Shown here in pieces: positions 20,011-30,200 of a stretch of 64,000 nucleotides of DNA (the stretch's first letter is position 1; every line of letters starts with the position of its first letter). Below the pieces are notes generated by a model that saw only the letters and a list, made by a program, of their open reading frames with translations, ran no database searches and was not told the DNA's origin. Both the position numbers and the translations under genes were made by a program. This DNA is from Bradyrhizobiaceae bacterium Ga0074131 (lineage in GTDB: Bacteria; Pseudomonadota; Alphaproteobacteria; Rhizobiales; Xanthobacteraceae): assembly GCA_001464035.1 (NCBI GenBank), contig LNEC01000014.1:208427-272426 (forward strand). The letters run 5' to 3'.

Positions 20011-22103
20011 TTGAACGTTTCCCAGCCGGCGTCCGGCGCGAACCGGTCGCCGAACTTATCCGCCAGCGCATGCAGGGTCGACACCACGTTCTCGACTCCA
20101 CGTGTCCTCGCATAATTCAGTGGGCCGCCGCGGAACGGCGCATAGCCGGTGCCGAAGATCATGGCGCCGTCGACCGTGTCAGCATCGTCGACGATGCCTT
20201 CGCGCAACGCCGCGACGCAGACATTCGACATCGGAAGCACCAGCCGGTCGATCATTTCATCTGTCGGCTCCGGCATCGACAGCGCCACCGCGCTCTTGTC
20301 GGCCTTGCCGTCCCTCCAGAGGTAAAACCCCTTGCCGGTCTTGCGGCCGAGTTCGCCTTTTGCCACCTTCTCGCGCAGCCAGGCCGGCGTGGGCGGCAGA
20401 GAGTCGCCGAATTTCGAGCGCAGCATGTCGCCGACATCGAGACAGATATCGAGCCCGACCTGATCGGCCAACTCGATCGGCCCCATCGGCATCCCGAACT
20501 TTACCGCCGCGACATCTATCACAGACTTGTCGATTTTCTGATCCAGCATCACCATCGCCTCCAGCATGTAAGGCGTCAGCGCGCGGTTGACGAGAAAGCC
20601 CGGCGAGCTTTTGACCGGCAGCGGCAGCCGGTCGATGGCGCCGACAAAGGCCAGCGCTTGCTTGAGCATTTCGGGATCGCTGCCGTCGTGGCTGACGACC
20701 TCGACCAGTTGCAGCCGCGACACCGGATTGAAGAAGTGCAGGCCGAACAGCCGCTCGGGTCTTGTCAGCGTGGCGCGAAGATCCTGCAGCGGAATGCTCG
20801 ACGTGTTGGTGGCGAGGATCGCGCCGGCCTTCATCCGTGGCTCCAGCGCGGCGTAGATCTTCTGTTTCAGCTCGAGCTTCTCCGGCACCGCCTCGATGAT
20901 CAGATCGGCGTTGCGGACACCCTCGCCGTCCATATCGGGCACCAGCCGATCCAGCGCGTCGCGGATGTCGGTGCGTTTGCGCAGGATCTTGCTGAAGAGA
21001 TCGGATGCGCGCTTGATGGCGCCGGCGACCGGCTCCGGCTTCATGTCAGCCAGCGTGACGCGAAAACCCTGGCTGGCGCACCAAGCTGCGATGTCGCCAC
21101 CCATCGCGCCGGCGCCAATGACGTGGACGTGCGCGATCCTGTTGCCGCTGCCGGCGAGCTTCTTCATCTGCTCGCGCAGGAAGAACACCCGGATCAGATT
21201 TTGCGCCGTCGGCGTCACCATCAATTTGGCGAACGAGGGCCTTTCTGCCCGCAGCATCGCGACCTTGTCGTCGCCATGCTGCTCCCACAGATCGATCAGC
21301 GCATAGGGCGCGGGATAATGTTCACGGGGTGCAGCCTTGCCGGCCTCGGCGCGCATGCGCTTGGCAAGCAATCCCCTGACCGGACCGAGGCTCAGGATCG
21401 CATTCAACGGCCCCGGTCTGGCGCGCTTCAAACGGCCGAACACGGCATCCCGCACGGCATTGCGAACGTGCCGTTCCTCCGCCACCGCGTCGACCAGCCC
21501 GAGCGACTTCGCCTTGCGGGCGTCGATGGTCTTGCCGGTCAGCATCAGGGTCATCGCCTGCATCGGGTTGACCAGCCTAGTGAAGCGAACGGTGCCGCCA
21601 AGGCCGGGATGCAGGCCGAGCATCACTTCCGGAAAGCCGAAGCGCGCGCCCTCGACGGCGATGCGCGACTGACAGGCCAGCGCGACCTCGAGGCCGCCGC
21701 CGAGGCAGAAGCCATGAATCACGGCGACGGTCGGAATTTTCAGGCCTTCGAGCCGGTCGATCACCGCATGGGCGCGGCCGATGGCGATCTCGACCGGCCA
21801 CGGATCGGCGGCGCCTCGGAATTCGTTGACGTCGGCGCCGGCGATGAAACCGGATGGCTTCGCCGAGCGGATGACAAGCCCGGTGGGGCGCTGAGTTTCC
21901 AGCGCCGCCAGCACCAGTTCGAGTTCCTCGAGCAGATCGGCCGACAGCGTGTTGGCGCTGGCGCCCGCGCGGTCGAACAGCAGCCAGGCGATGCCGTCGA
22001 CGTCGCGGGTCAGCCTGAACTGGCGGTAGGGGCTGTCGGGCCCGGGCCTGGGTCCGAGTTCGAGTACGCGGTCGCCGAGAAGGTTCATGATCCTGCTTTC
22101 CAT
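20007..22103 (-). CDS. Bifunctional enoyl-CoA hydratase / 3-hydroxyacyl-CoA dehydrogenase (FadB/FadJ-like)
   Basis: About 698 aa. The N-terminal crotonase domain contains the oxyanion-hole segments SGFIAGADVNEF and HGFCLGGGLEVALA; the C-terminal 3-hydroxyacyl-CoA dehydrogenase has the NAD-binding IGAGAMGGDIAAW, the catalytic His in LFGLHFFNPV and the two 3HCDH C-terminal domains. It performs the hydration and second oxidation of beta-oxidation. I place the start at ATG 22103; a GTG at 22109 overlapping the thiolase stop (GTGA) and ATG 22088 are alternatives. It is the third gene of the operon fadE, thiolase, fadB/J, thioesterase relic. Confidence 0.92.
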   Translation of the reverse strand: MESRIMNLLGDRVLELGPRPGPDSPYRQFRLTRDVDGIAWLLFDRAGASANTLSADLLEELELVLAALETQRPTGLVIRSAKPSGFIAGADVNEFRGAADPWPVEIAIGRAHAVIDRLEGLKIPTVAVIHGFCLGGGLEVALACQSRIAVEGARFGFPEVMLGLHPGLGGTVRFTRLVNPMQAMTLMLTGKTIDARKAKSLGLVDAVAEERHVRNAVRDAVFGRLKRARPGPLNAILSLGPVRGLLAKRMRAEAGKAAPREHYPAPYALIDLWEQHGDDKVAMLRAERPSFAKLMVTPTAQNLIRVFFLREQMKKLAGSGNRIAHVHVIGAGAMGGDIAAWCASQGFRVTLADMKPEPVAGAIKRASDLFSKILRKRTDIRDALDRLVPDMDGEGVRNADLIIEAVPEKLELKQKIYAALEPRMKAGAILATNTSSIPLQDLRATLTRPERLFGLHFFNPVSRLQLVEVVSHDGSDPEMLKQALAFVGAIDRLPLPVKSSPGFLVNRALTPYMLEAMVMLDQKIDKSVIDVAAVKFGMPMGPIELADQVGLDICLDVGDMLRSKFGDSLPPTPAWLREKVAKGELGRKTGKGFYLWRDGKADKSAVALSMPEPTDEMIDRLVLPMSNVCVAALREGIVDDADTVDGAMIFGTGYAPFRGGPLNYARTRGVENVVSTLHALADKFGDRFAPDAGWETFK

Positions 22104-22105
22104 GA

Positions 22106-23389
22106 TCACACCGTCTCGATCAGCATGGCGCCGCCCAACCCGCCGCCGATGCATTCGGTGGCGATGCCGCGTTTCGTTCCCAGCCGCTTCATCGCGTTGA
22201 CGAGATGCAGCACGATGCGGTTGCCGCTGCAGCCGACAGGGTGACCGAGGCTGATGGCGCCGCCGTCGACATTGAGTTTCGCGTGGTCGATCTGACCGGC
22301 AGCGCCGTCGAGCCCCAAAATCTCGCGGCAGAACTTGTCGTCGTTCCAGGCGGCGAGACATCCCAGCACCTGGGCCGCAAATGCCTCGTTCAGTTCCCAG
22401 GTTTCGATGTCCCCGAGCGACAGCTTATGGCGCTTCAGGAGTTCAGTCGCCGACAGCACCGGCCCGAGGCCCATGATCGAGGGATCGAGCGCCGACCACT
22501 GGCTGTCGACGATCACCGCCTTCGGCGTCAGCCCGTGCTTATTGACCGCCTCCTCCGAAGCCAGGATGACCCAGGATGCGCCATCGGTGATCTGCGAGGA
22601 ATTGCCCGGTGTGACCTGGCCCCAGGGCCGTTCGAACACCGGCTTCAGGCCCGCCAATTTTTCCGGCGTGGAATCCGGCCGCACCCCGTCGTCGTGATCA
22701 TAAAACCTGCCGTCGCGCGCGAAGGCGGTTTCGACCTCGCCCTTGAGCCAGCCTTGCGCCTGCGCGTTGGCGAGCCGCTTGTGGCTTTCGGAAGCATAGA
22801 AATCCGATTGCGCCCGCGCAATACCGAAGAGATAGCCGACCTTTTCGGCGGTCTGACCCATGTTCAGCTCGGTGATCGGATCGGTCAGCCCGCGCTCGAG
22901 GCCGATAACGGGTTTGAAATAGCTGGGGCGGGTCTTGGCGAGCGCCCCGAGCTTGGCGACGATGCCCTTGGCGCCGGCCAAGCCTGCGAACCAGCGCACG
23001 CCCTGCTGCGGCCAGACCAGCGGCGCATGACTAAGGGCTTCGGCGCCGCCGGCGAGGATTAGGTCCGAATTGCCTTCGCGGATGTAGCGGTAGCCGGTGT
23101 CGATCGACTGCATGCCGGAGCCGCAATTGATCTGCACCGTGAACGCCACCATCGCTTCGCCCATGCCGAGCCGCAGGGCGGCGACGCGGGCCGGATTCAT
23201 CTCGTCGGCAATGACATTGACGCAGCCGAGGATCACCTGATCGAACGCATTCGGCGCAAAGGGTTGCCGGGCCAGCAATGGCCGTCCGCACTGCACTGCG
23301 AGGTCGACGGGGGTGAACGGCCCCGGGCCGGAACGCGCTTTCAGGAACGGCGTCCGGCTGCCGTCGATGATGTAGACCGGTCGCGCCAT
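22106..23389 (-). CDS. Acetyl-CoA C-acyltransferase (thiolase)
   Basis: 427-aa thiolase catalysing the last step of beta-oxidation. The acylated Cys is in INCGSGMQSI, the His in the NEAFAAQ region, and the C-terminal active-site Cys lies in a GGGLGGAML-type end with the GHPVGCSG motif. Length matches FadI/FadA-type proteins. Start overlaps the fadE stop (ATGA) and its own stop overlaps the possible GTG start of the next gene, so the three enzymes are translationally coupled and probably form a functional complex. Confidence 0.93.
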   Translation of the reverse strand: MARPVYIIDGSRTPFLKARSGPGPFTPVDLAVQCGRPLLARQPFAPNAFDQVILGCVNVIADEMNPARVAALRLGMGEAMVAFTVQINCGSGMQSIDTGYRYIREGNSDLILAGGAEALSHAPLVWPQQGVRWFAGLAGAKGIVAKLGALAKTRPSYFKPVIGLERGLTDPITELNMGQTAEKVGYLFGIARAQSDFYASESHKRLANAQAQGWLKGEVETAFARDGRFYDHDDGVRPDSTPEKLAGLKPVFERPWGQVTPGNSSQITDGASWVILASEEAVNKHGLTPKAVIVDSQWSALDPSIMGLGPVLSATELLKRHKLSLGDIETWELNEAFAAQVLGCLAAWNDDKFCREILGLDGAAGQIDHAKLNVDGGAISLGHPVGCSGNRIVLHLVNAMKRLGTKRGIATECIGGGLGGAMLIETV

Positions 23390-25665
23390 CAGCTTGCCGC
23401 CCGCTGTTCGCCCAATTCCTGGAAGAACTGATGCACATCGGCGGGCTTCCTGTAAATCGGCGACAGCGATTCCGGCGCGAAGTCGTCGACTTCGATCACC
23501 TTGGCGACCGCTTCCTGGGCAGCCGCAATCTTATCCCCCTCGGTCTGGGTGATGACGCCCCTCTTCACCGCTTCCTTCCAGTGCTTGATGCGGGCCGCGC
23601 GCATCCTCTTGGCGATCTCCTCGGCTGAAGTGACCAGCAGAAATGCCTTCTCCAGCCGCGCCACGCCGCCGTCGTCATCGACATGCGACAGATCCGCCGT
23701 CAGCCGCTCGCGCGCCGCCGACGGTTCCAGCACCAGCTGGGCACAGCGGTGCACTACGCGATCCGAAGGTCCGAGCACGCGGGCGCCGAACGGCTGGATC
23801 ACGAATTTCAGGATGATGGCGACGAAGCGGTTGGGCAGGTTGGCCAGAATTTCCGCAAAGCGGTTTTCGATGGTGCGGAAGCCGCTCGCCATGCACCATT
23901 CGAGGGCTGCGAAATCCGCTTGCTGCCGACCCTCGTCCTGCCAGCGCTTCAGGGCGGCGGAGAGCAGATAGAGTTCGGAGAGAATATCGCCGAACCGCGC
24001 CGACAGCATTTCCCTGCGCTTCAGCGCCCCGCCGAGCGTGAGCAGCGCCATGTCGGCGCACAGCGCGAAGGCCGAGGAATAGCGCGACAGCTGGCGATAG
24101 AACCCGGTGGCGTCGCCGGCATCCGGCGTCGGTGCGAACAGGCCGCCGCTCCAGTTGCGGCCCCACGCGCGGAACAGCGTGGTGACGCTGTGGCCGACAT
24201 GCTGCCAGAACGCGGTGTCGAAGGCGTCGAGCCCCTTCGCTCGATCCGATTCGCCGAGCGCATTCATCTCCGCCAGCAGATAAGGATGCGCGCGGATCGC
24301 GCCCTGCCCGAACACGATCAGGTTGCGGGTCAGGATATTGGCGCCCTCCACGGTGATGCCGACCGGCACCGAGCGGTAGAGGCTGCCCAGGTAATTCTGC
24401 GGGCCATCGATCACGGCCTTGCCGCCATGGATGTCCATGGCGTCGTCGATCGCGATCCGCATCCTTTCCGTAGCATGCAGCTTCATGATGCCGGAAATGA
24501 CCGCGGGATGATGGCCCTGGTTGAGCGCGGCACAGGTCAGCCGCCGCGCCGCGTCGAGCAGATAGGCGGTGCCGGCGATGCGGGCCAGCGGCTCCTCGAT
24601 GCCTTCAAACTTGCCGATCGGCACGTTGAACTGCTCGCGGATTCGCGCGTAGGCGCCTGATGTGCGCGCGGCGTAAGCCGCCCCCGCCGCCGACAGCGAG
24701 GGCAGCGAGATGCCGCGCCCGGCGGCGAGCGCCGTCATCAGCATTTTCCAGCCCTGGCCGAGGCGCGCCTCGCCGCCGATGATGTAGTCCATCGGGATGA
24801 ACACATCGTGCCCCTTGTTGGGACCGTTCTGGAACACCTGCATCGACGGCAGATGGCGCCGGCCGATCTCGACACCGGGCAAATCGGTCGGGATCAGCGC
24901 CACCGTGATGCCGAGTTCTTCCCTGGTGCCGACCAGATGATCCGGATCGTAGGCCTTGAAGGCGAGACCGAGCAGCGTCGCGACCGGGCCGAGCGTGATG
25001 TAGCGCTTGTGCCAGTTGAGCCGCAGGCCGAGCACTTCCTTGCCGTCGAAATTCCCCTTGCAGATGATGCCGCTGTCGACCATCGAGGCGGCGTCGGAGC
25101 CCGCTTCTGGACTGGTCAACCCGAAGCACGGAATCTCGCGGCCGTCGGCGAGACGCGGCAGCCATCGCAGCTGCTGATCCGGGGTGCCGAAGCGCATCAG
25201 GAGTTCGCCGGGCCCCAAGGAATTGGGCACCATCACCGTGACGGCGGCGGTCAGCGACCGTGAAGACAATTTTCGGACCACTTCGGAATGCGCGTAGGGC
25301 GAGAAGCCGAGCCCGCCATACTCCTTCGGAATGATCATGCCGAAGAATTTTTCGCGCTTGATGAAGCCCCACACCTCGGGCGGCAGGTCGCGCCATTCCC
25401 AGTTGATCTTCCAGTCGTCGAGCATGGCGCAGAGTTCGTCGACTGGGCCGCCCAGGAACGCCTGCTCCTCCGGCGTCAGCGTCGCCGGCGCGACCGCCAG
25501 CAGTTTCGCCCAGTCCGGATTGCCGGTGAAGAGGTCGGCGTCCCACCAGACATCGCCGGCCTCCAGCGCCTCGCGCTCGGTGTCGGACATCGCCGGCAAC
25601 ACGCCGCGCGCCCAGGAGAAGATCGGCTTGGTGATGTAATCGCGGCGGAAGTTTTGGGAGGTCAT
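23389..25665 (-). CDS. fadE: Acyl-CoA dehydrogenase (FadE-like)
   Basis: 758-aa flavoprotein performing the first step of beta-oxidation, with the long FadE architecture (E. coli FadE is a little over 800 aa): N-terminal segment, acyl-CoA dehydrogenase core with CFGLTSPEAGSDAASM and DAMDIHGGKAV, and a C-terminal DUF1974 domain. It is the first gene of the operon; ATG at 25665 follows GAGGACGACGCC. A FadR-type regulator is not adjacent. The 214-bp upstream region ends in a copy of the palindromic repeat and should hold the promoter. Confidence 0.94.
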   Translation of the reverse strand: MTSQNFRRDYITKPIFSWARGVLPAMSDTEREALEAGDVWWDADLFTGNPDWAKLLAVAPATLTPEEQAFLGGPVDELCAMLDDWKINWEWRDLPPEVWGFIKREKFFGMIIPKEYGGLGFSPYAHSEVVRKLSSRSLTAAVTVMVPNSLGPGELLMRFGTPDQQLRWLPRLADGREIPCFGLTSPEAGSDAASMVDSGIICKGNFDGKEVLGLRLNWHKRYITLGPVATLLGLAFKAYDPDHLVGTREELGITVALIPTDLPGVEIGRRHLPSMQVFQNGPNKGHDVFIPMDYIIGGEARLGQGWKMLMTALAAGRGISLPSLSAAGAAYAARTSGAYARIREQFNVPIGKFEGIEEPLARIAGTAYLLDAARRLTCAALNQGHHPAVISGIMKLHATERMRIAIDDAMDIHGGKAVIDGPQNYLGSLYRSVPVGITVEGANILTRNLIVFGQGAIRAHPYLLAEMNALGESDRAKGLDAFDTAFWQHVGHSVTTLFRAWGRNWSGGLFAPTPDAGDATGFYRQLSRYSSAFALCADMALLTLGGALKRREMLSARFGDILSELYLLSAALKRWQDEGRQQADFAALEWCMASGFRTIENRFAEILANLPNRFVAIILKFVIQPFGARVLGPSDRVVHRCAQLVLEPSAARERLTADLSHVDDDGGVARLEKAFLLVTSAEEIAKRMRAARIKHWKEAVKRGVITQTEGDKIAAAQEAVAKVIEVDDFAPESLSPIYRKPADVHQFFQELGEQRAAS

Positions 25666-25843
25666 GGCGTCGTCCTCATGGTCGGAGCGGCGGCCAGCCC
25701 AGCCGTCGACGTTTTCGCTTAACGGACCAACTTATGAAAACGTGGGCATCAGCTGACCACTTCGCAATGAAAACAGAGCGAAATTAATCCAAGGCGCAAA
25801 GGAACCCGCTAACGGCCAAAAGGCGGGGCGGTCGAACTCGTTT

Positions 25844-25878
25844 CACCTCTCCTCGCGAGAGCGGGGAGAGGGAGAGGA
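25844..25878. repeat. Short degenerate copy of the palindromic intergenic repeat
   Basis: CACCTCTCCTCGCGAGAGCG followed by GGGAGAGGGAGAGG, a shortened relative of the elements at 8846-8976. It lies between the flavin-reductase stop and the fadE promoter region and could act as a weak transcription terminator for fadE-strand readthrough from upstream, though no T tract follows. Confidence 0.6.
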
Positions 25879-25879
25879 A

Positions 25880-26512
25880 TCAATCCGGCCGCTTCATCTC
25901 GAACATGTTCTCCGGCTTGATCTCGAAATAGTCGCCCTGGCGGCCGGCGCGCACGATCGGGTGCGCCAGCGCCGTCTGGTAGACGCCGTCCTTGATGAAG
26001 GCCTTGTCGATGTGGACGGCGACCACCTCGCCGAGGGTGAGCCAAGCCTGCGCTTTCCTGCCGTCGGCGCCCTGCAGCTGGATGATTTGCGACACCTTGC
26101 ATTCGAAAGAAACCGGGCTTTCCCCGACCCGGGGCACGTTGACGAGCTTGCCGGGCACCGCGGTCAGCCCGGCGATGCTGAATTCGTTGACGTCGCGGGC
26201 GACATGGGCCGCGGTGGCATTCATCTGCTGCGCCAAATCCATGGTGGCGAGATTCCAGACGAACTCGCCGGTCTCTTGAATATTCTGGACGCTATCCTTC
26301 CAGGAAGTCGAGGAAAAACCGATGATCGGCGGGTGGTAGTTGAAGGCATTGAAGAAGCTGTAGGGCGCGAGGTTGACATGGCCCTTGGCATCCCGCGACG
26401 AAATCCAGCCGATCGGTCGCGGAGCGATGATGGCGTTGAAGGGATCGTGCTTGAGACCGTGGCCGTTGGCCGGCTCGTAAAAATGCAAGTCCTTCGGGGC
26501 TTTTGCGTCCAC
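25880..26512 (-). CDS. Flavin reductase-like FMN-binding protein
   Basis: 210 aa, flavin reductase (FlaRed/DIM6-NTAB) family. The FMN-binding split-barrel shows IIAPRPIGWISSRDAKG, FNAFNYHPPIIGFSS and the GEFVWNLA strand. Members reduce or use FMN for coupled oxygenases; the partner is unknown and no oxygenase gene is adjacent. The start is a GTG at 26512 preceded by AAGGA with good spacing; no ATG is available at a sensible place. Confidence 0.87.
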   Translation of the reverse strand: MDAKAPKDLHFYEPANGHGLKHDPFNAIIAPRPIGWISSRDAKGHVNLAPYSFFNAFNYHPPIIGFSSTSWKDSVQNIQETGEFVWNLATMDLAQQMNATAAHVARDVNEFSIAGLTAVPGKLVNVPRVGESPVSFECKVSQIIQLQGADGRKAQAWLTLGEVVAVHIDKAFIKDGVYQTALAHPIVRAGRQGDYFEIKPENMFEMKRPD

Positions 26513-26629
26513 GTGTTTTTCCTTCGTCGGGTGGGCAAACCACCGGATCGCGCGAATGCGCGCCCGACGGGGTGCCTACTATTTCCTTGAAACAAGAATG
26601 ACGGGCACGCGCAAGCGCGCTTTGCCTCC

Positions 26630-27244
26630 CTACAAGGCTGACTGCCGGCCCCGCGGCACGAGGCCGGAAAGAATAAAATCAATCATCTGGTCGAGCGTCG
26701 GGCTCGGCTTGTCGATGCATTGGGCTATCATCTGCGGGTGGAAGAATCGCATCATTGCCATGCAGGTGCAGGTCGCAGCCAGTGGCACGTCCACGACCTC
26801 GAATTCGCCGGAAGCCACACCCTGGCCAATGACGGCGCCGATGATCTCGCCGATCAGCTGGATATGCGCGTCGCAGACGTCCCAGTTCTCCTCCATCGCG
26901 ATCGCGACCATCTCGTGCAGTTTGGAATCGCCGACATAGCGCTCGCCGTTCATGTGGTGAATGGTCGACAGCAACTCGCGCAGACGGCCGATCGCCGGCC
27001 CAGGCCGCGCCGCGATCGCCTGCGCCGCCTCCTCAACCTCCCCCATCAGGACGCGCGCCACGGCCTGATGGATCGCCTTTTTCGAATCGAAGAAGCGATA
27101 GACGTTGGCCGGGCTCATCCGCAACGCCTTGGCAATGTCGGCCACGGTGGTCTTTTGATAGCCGATTTCGCGAAACAAACGCTCCGCCACCACGAGAATC
27201 CGTTCCCGCGTGTCAGGTTCGATGTGTTCAGAAACCAGCGTCAT
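26630..27244 (-). CDS. TetR-family transcriptional regulator at the end of the RND operon
   Basis: 204 aa. The N-terminal TetR helix-turn-helix (RILVVAERLFREIGYQKTTVADIAKALRMS) is clear; the C-terminal domain matches the TetR_C_7-type ligand domain with HMNGERYVGDSKLHEMVA. I use ATG 27244; a TTG at 27265, only eight bases after the pump stop, is possible. It is the third gene of the efflux operon, so it would be produced with the pump and could repress it by binding the palindrome at the operon promoter. Confidence 0.86.
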   Translation of the reverse strand: MTLVSEHIEPDTRERILVVAERLFREIGYQKTTVADIAKALRMSPANVYRFFDSKKAIHQAVARVLMGEVEEAAQAIAARPGPAIGRLRELLSTIHHMNGERYVGDSKLHEMVAIAMEENWDVCDAHIQLIGEIIGAVIGQGVASGEFEVVDVPLAATCTCMAMMRFFHPQMIAQCIDKPSPTLDQMIDFILSGLVPRGRQSAL

Positions 27245-27273
27245 GTCGAGACTCGATCTGCTCAAATGTTCAA

Positions 27274-30200
27274 TTATTCCGCGGCCTGGGCAAGCGGAAA
27301 TGCGAGCTGCTTCTCGCCCTCATGCTGCGGCGCAACGTCAACTTTCTCGCCCGTGCCGCGTTCCTCCAGGCTTTTGCGGAACCAGAGTGCGTAGAGTCCC
27401 GGCAGGTACAGCAGGGTCAGGAAGGTGGCAACGAACAGGCCGCCCATGATGGTAATCGCCATCGGGCCCCAGAACGCCGAGCGCGACAGCGGGATCATGG
27501 CGAGAATCGCCGCCAGCGCGGTCAGCACCACCGGGCGGGCACGCCGTACGGTGGCCTCGACGATGGCTTCCTTGCGGGTCAGGCCGGCGGCGACGTCGGT
27601 CTCGATCTGGTCGACCAGGATCACCGCGTTGCGCATGATCATTCCGGCCAACGCGATCAGCCCGAGCAGCGCCACGAAGCCGAACGGCTGGTTGGCGATG
27701 TTCAATCCCAGCGACGCACCGATGATGCCGAGCGGTGCGGTGAGGAATACCAGGATCAGCCGCGAGAAGCTTTGCAGCTGGATCATCAGCAAAGTCAGCA
27801 TGACCAGGACCATCAGCGGAAACAGCACGAAGATCGAGGCATTGCCCTTGGCCGACTCCTCGAACGCGCCGCCCGCTTCGATCCGGTAGGCCGGCGGCAG
27901 GCTGTCGCGGATCTCCTGCAGCCTGGGCGATATCTGGTTGGTTACATCGGGCGCCTGCACACCGTCGACCACGTCGCCGCGCACCGTGATCGCCATGTCG
28001 CGGTTGCGTCGCCAGATGATCGGTTCCTCGTGGGCGTACTCGATTTTCGCGATCTGGGTCAGCGGCACCGCGACGCCGTTGCGCGAGGTCACGGTGAGAT
28101 CGCCGACCCGACCGAGATCGAGCCGCTCGGACGGCACCGCGCGGGCCACCACGCCGACCTTCTCGATGCCGTCGCGGATCGTGGTCACCGGCGCGCCCGA
28201 GATCAGCATGGCCAGCGCCTGCGACACGTCCTGCGGGGTCAGGCCGAGGGCGCGTGCGCGGTCCTGGTCGACCACCAGCTTGAGGTAGGGCGACTGCTCG
28301 TTCCAGTCGAGTTGCGGATCCCTGACGTTCGGATTCTGCCTGACGACGTCGCGCACTTTGTAGGCGAGGTCGCGCACGGTGTTGGGGTCGGGGCCGACCA
28401 CGCGGAACTGAACCGGAAAGCCAACCGGCGGGCCGAAATTGAAGCGATCGACGCGGACGCGCGCTTCGGACAATACACCCTCGCCGACCGCCGTCTCGAG
28501 GCGGGCCTTGATCCGCTCACGCGCGTCGACATCCTTCGCGACGATCACGATCTCGGCGAAGGCCTCGTTCGGCAGCTGCGGATTGAGCCCGAGCCAGAAG
28601 CGCGGCGAGCCCTGGCCGACATACGCGGTATAGGTCGAGATGTCCTTGTCGTCCTTCAACAGGGCTTCGGCCGTTTTCACGGATTTTTCGGTGACGTTGA
28701 ACGCGGTCCCCTCGGGCAACCGCAGCTGCAGGAACAGTTCCGGCCGTTCCGACAGCGGAAAAAACTGCTGCTGCACTCGACCGAATCCGACGATCGAGAG
28801 CGCGAAAACGGCCACCGTCGCCACCACCACCTTGACCCGATGGTCGACGCACCATTGGATCATGCCGCGCAGGATCCGATAGAAGCGGGTTTCGTACACC
28901 GCATGCGGATCGTGGTTGTGGCTGACGGTGATGTTGGGCAGCAGCTTGACGCCGATATAGGGCGTGAAGATCACCGCGACGAACCAGGAGGCCACCAGCG
29001 CGATCGCCACGATCCAGAAAATGCCGCCGGCATACTCGCCGACCGCCGAATTGGCAAAGCCGATTGGAAGAAAACCGACGGCGGTGACCAGCGTTCCCGT
29101 CAGCATCGGGAATGCGGTGGATTCCCAGGCAAAGGCCGCCGCGCGCACGCGGTCCCAGCCCTGTTCCATCTTCACCACCATCATCTCGACCGCGATGATG
29201 GCATCGTCGACCAACAGCCCGAGCGCGATGATCAGCGCGCCGAGCGTGATCCGGTGCAGGTCGATCGACATCGCATTCATCACGATGAACACGATCGCCA
29301 GCACCAGCGGCACCGACAGCGCCACCACGATGCCGGTGCGCCAACCCAGTGCGACGAAGCTGACAAACAGCACGATCGCCAGCGCCTCGATGAACGACCG
29401 CACGAACTCGCCGACGGCGCGCTCGACCACCTTCGGCTGGTCGGCGATCTGCTTGACATTGATGCCCTGCGGCACCGCCTTCATGAATTCATTGGTGGCG
29501 TTCTCGACCTCCTTGCCGAGTTCCAGGATGTTGGCGCCCTTGGCGGTGACCACGCCGATGCCGAGCGCCGGCTGGCCTTCCTGGCGCGCCACGAAGGTCG
29601 GCGGATCGACGAAGCCGCGGGTGACGGTGGCGATATCGCCCAGACGAAATACCCGGCCGTTGCTTTCGACCGGCGTTTCGGCGACGGCCTTGGCGCCGTC
29701 GAGCGCGCCGGTGACGCGCAGCGGCACGCGCTGCGACGAGGTTTCCACCGTGCCGGCCGGCACCACATTGTTCTGTTTGGCGAGCGAATCGAACAGCGCC
29801 TGCGGCGTGATACCGAGCGTCGCCAGCTTGGCATGCGAGAACTCGACGAAAATCCGTTCTTCCTGGGCACCGTAGAGATTGACTTTCGTCACTCCGGGCA
29901 CCTTGAGGAGCCGCTGGCGCATGCCTTCGGCGGCTTTCTTCAATTGCGCGAAGTCGGCGCCGTCGCCGGTCATCATATAGAGAATGGAATCGACGTCGCT
30001 GAACTCGTCGTTGACGGTGGGGCCGAGCAGGCCGGCCGGCAGCTGGCCCTGCACATCGGCGAGCTTCTTGCGCAGCAAATAGAAAAGGTAGGGCACATCG
30101 CTGGGCGGGGTCGAATCCTTGAATGTGACCTGCATCGCGGTGAATGACGGTTTCGAATAGGTCTGCACTTTCTCGAAATACGGCAGTTCCTGCAGCTTTT

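Noticed and set aside
20070..22244. 724-codon plus-strand open frame antisense to the fadB/J-like gene
   Set aside because: Same reason: shadow frame of a conserved gene with no domain of its own.
27322..30147. 941-codon plus-strand open frame antisense to the RND pump
   Set aside because: It is a mirror of a high-GC gene: His/Gly/Arg/Asp-rich low-complexity composition, no family motif, and the opposite strand is an unmistakable RND pump.
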